Shown one piece after another: positions 7,194-8,214 of a stretch of 8,214 nt of DNA. Under the pieces are notes generated by a model that worked only from the letters and a program-made list of their open reading frames with translations, was not told where the DNA came from and ran no database searches. Position 1 is the first letter of the stretch; each line of letters begins with the position of its first letter. Origin of the DNA: Chitinophagales bacterium (lineage in GTDB: Bacteria > Bacteroidota > Bacteroidia > Chitinophagales > Chitinophagaceae); contig JAATGW010000200.1 in the NCBI GenBank assembly GCA_015654495.1, positions 1 through 8,214 of the forward strand, read 5' to 3'. Position numbers and translations under genes: made by a program.

Positions 7194-7658
7194 CTACTTT
7201 TTTACCACAACGCGACTTAGACCTTCACTGTCTTTTTTCATCTGTCCGTCAAGTTGATAAGTTGAAAGTCTGGGATAACATACAATTTTTTCACCACTAC
7301 CAATATACTCATGTATGTAAGTTATATCTGTTAGCTTGAAAAATGATATTGGTTGTGGTAAACTAATTTGGTAGTCGAAATCATCCACTGGTATGCCTGA
7401 TCCATCATGCGAATTGTAGTAGACATATGTTGTGTCGGAGTAAAAAGAGAACGACGTATTTGTTTTGTGAAGAAAGAGGGAGTCGTATAATATCGAAAAA
7501 TTGGTGTTTTTTTCAAATCGTCGAATGATTATCGTATCAGTCTCTTCCTCACTGAAACCAATCGTCGTAAGTTGAAAATGGGCCTTACCACACTTTCCCT
7601 TAGTGCAGGAAGAAACCATAGAGCATACAACAAGTGACAAAAAAAGTAGTTTGAGCAT
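7194..7658 (-). CDS. Small orphan lipoprotein of unknown function
   Basis: This 154-residue protein begins with a short basic start (MLK), a hydrophobic stretch (residues 4-15) and a lipobox VSSC ending at C18, typical of signal peptidase II processing. After the Cys comes TKGKCGKA, with no acidic run of the kind that exports lipoproteins to the cell surface in Bacteroidota, so a periplasm-facing anchor is more likely (inference). The mature part has short beta-like stretches (HFQLTTIGF, TDTIIIRRF, TSFSFYSDTTYVYY, FDYQISLPQ, DITYIHEYIG) that suggest a small beta-sandwich, but no family was recognised. The start ATG is the only reasonable one; an in-frame stop lies at 7686-7688. It ends with TAG directly followed by an in-frame TAA. 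A weak promoter-like TACTATTG (7767-7760) with CTTG 20 nt upstream could serve it, leaving a leader of about 100 nt. It is not obviously linked to the helicase gene. Confidence 0.75.
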   Translation of the reverse strand: MLKLLFLSLVVCSMVSSCTKGKCGKAHFQLTTIGFSEEETDTIIIRRFEKNTNFSILYDSLFLHKTNTSFSFYSDTTYVYYNSHDGSGIPVDDFDYQISLPQPISFFKLTDITYIHEYIGSGEKIVCYPRLSTYQLDGQMKKDSEGLSRVVVKK

Positions 7659-8062
7659 ATTCAGTTTTGGGGTTGGAAGGTACAGTCAACCTGGACGGCA
7701 TCAGTCATTAAGGGAATTCTGTGTTTCGCTTGCTCCCAACACAAAGTCGGGACCGTTTACAATAGTACTAACTTAAAATTGAAAAGACAAGACCGGGCTT
7801 CTGTCCGCTTGCCCAGGAAATCGGAGTTTCGCCATTTGCAACTTGCAAGGCAGGGTCGGCACCGGAATCTAACAACATTTTATCATGGCTACATTCCCGA
7901 ATCCTGCTGCTCTGTATAGCGGCGGCTCCCCTTTTAGATCAGCATCACGCATAAAGCAAAAAGTGCGTTGACTCGCTAAAGTTATTCTATTCAAGTCTAT
8001 GCCTGCTGTTATCAACTAAATGCAACTTTACCGATTGACTCACTTCATTATCTTTCTTTATT
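7659..8062. other. Stretch without an intact gene, holding a broken ankyrin fragment
   Basis: No intact ORF of credible length was found on either strand. On - it contains an ankyrin-repeat fragment (7768-7952, listed separately), flanked by stop-containing sequence in all frames examined. The part next to the CHU_C gene (8018-8062) and the part just upstream of the lipoprotein gene (7659-7767) show no recognisable protein, RNA gene or strong hairpin. It reads as eroded accessory DNA. Confidence 0.55.
7768..7952 (-). pseudogene. Frameshifted ankyrin-repeat protein fragment
   Basis: Translating - from the ATG at 7952 gives MRDADLKGEPPLYRAAGFGN followed by VAMIK, then a stop at 7871-7869. Moving one base back in the short A-run (7881-7878) restores MLLDSGADPALQVANGETPI and SWASGQKPGLVFSILS, ending at TAG 7770-7768. 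The join matches the ankyrin consensus closely: G-x-x-PL-x-x-AA-x-x-GN-x-x-x-IK-x-LL-x-x-GADP, then G-x-TP-x-x-x-A of the next repeat. One lost base in the A-run explains the break. Upstream the frame stays open to a stop at 8018-8016 (through GIDLNRITLASQRT) but has no clear ankyrin match, so the real 5' end is unclear and further damage is likely. It could be a true pseudogene or a sequencing/assembly error in a homopolymer. Confidence 0.65.
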
Positions 8063-8214
8063 TCAACGAATAAGTGTGATCGTTCCCTTTTGATACTCAG
8101 GCTGCCGATGTTCAAGTTGATAAGAACATTGCCAGACAAATGTGGTTGTGGAATAGCTCATTCCTTTGTAAAAACCGTCCCAGCCCTTGAAAGGGTCTGT
8201 TGTCTGGAAAATAA
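8063..8214 (-). CDS. T9SS cargo protein, C-terminal CHU_C/gliding-motility type domain (5' part outside window)
   Basis: The - strand frame entering from the right edge reads IFQTTDPFKGWDGFYKGMSY, then STTTFVWQCSYQLE, then QKGTITLIR and the TGA stop at 8065-8063. This matches the end of the gliding-motility-associated C-terminal domain (CHU_C, T9SS type B sorting signal): F-x-(S/T)-T-D-P-x-x-G-WDG-x-Y-x-G, a Y/F-V-W strand, and the closing G-T-(I/V)-T-L-I-R. Known proteins of this class are large surface or secreted proteins whose terminal domain targets them to T9SS. Only 50 codons are visible, so the rest of the protein and its role cannot be judged. The usual PAGTYVW segment is replaced by STTTFVW, a mild departure. 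The stretch is short and has no start codon in view, so automatic ORF calling may miss it. Confidence 0.85.
   Translation of the reverse strand, partial: IFQTTDPFKGWDGFYKGMSYSTTTFVWQCSYQLEHRQPEYQKGTITLIR

Noticed and set aside
7696..7766. Short open - strand frame (TIVNGPDFVLGASETQNSLND) upstream of the lipoprotein gene
   Set aside because: It has no start codon, is only about 23 codons long, is bounded by stops and matches nothing recognised.
7878..7881. Programmed frameshifting in the ankyrin fragment
   Set aside because: The site is only a short A-run, without a canonical X-XXY-YYZ slippery heptamer or a clear downstream structure; an indel or sequence error is simpler.

Overview
The window looks like a chromosomal segment from a Bacteroidota bacterium, most likely of the Chitinophagaceae/Sphingobacteriia type. 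The lineage call rests on four things: a type IX secretion (T9SS) type A sorting domain at the end of the first gene, a gliding-motility/CHU_C (T9SS type B) C-terminus entering from the right edge, a general lack of Shine-Dalgarno sites, and a TAnnTTTG-type promoter box. It does not contain a recognisable defence system, prophage, CRISPR array or RNA gene.

Left part (1-3755): the 3' portion of a very large secreted/surface protein, open at the left edge. It has two consecutive parallel beta-helix modules, then five HYR-like immunoglobulin-fold modules with an almost exact 285-nt period, then a T9SS type A sorting domain. A strong intrinsic terminator follows.

Middle (3915-6931): three housekeeping genes. 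A THUMP-domain rRNA methyltransferase of the RlmL family and a small MazG-type nucleotide pyrophosphohydrolase lie on +. A DbpA-like DEAD-box RNA helicase on - converges on the MazG gene with a 25-nt gap. Between the methyltransferase and MazG genes is a compact palindrome-rich element (5142-5255) that resembles a REP/MITE-type repeat. The methyltransferase and the helicase are both predicted to act on 23S rRNA near the peptidyl transferase centre, but they are on opposite strands and do not form an operon.

Right part (6932-8214), all on -: a small orphan lipoprotein (7194-7658), a frameshifted ankyrin-repeat fragment (about 7768-7952), and the last 50 codons of a second T9SS cargo gene whose CHU_C-type tail ends at 8063. 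The last two were found by translating by eye. This end looks like accessory or decaying sequence, with low coding density and a broken gene.

Most interesting for follow-up: the palindromic element, the broken ankyrin gene, the hidden T9SS tail and the regular HYR array. Nothing here supports a claim of a wholly new system.
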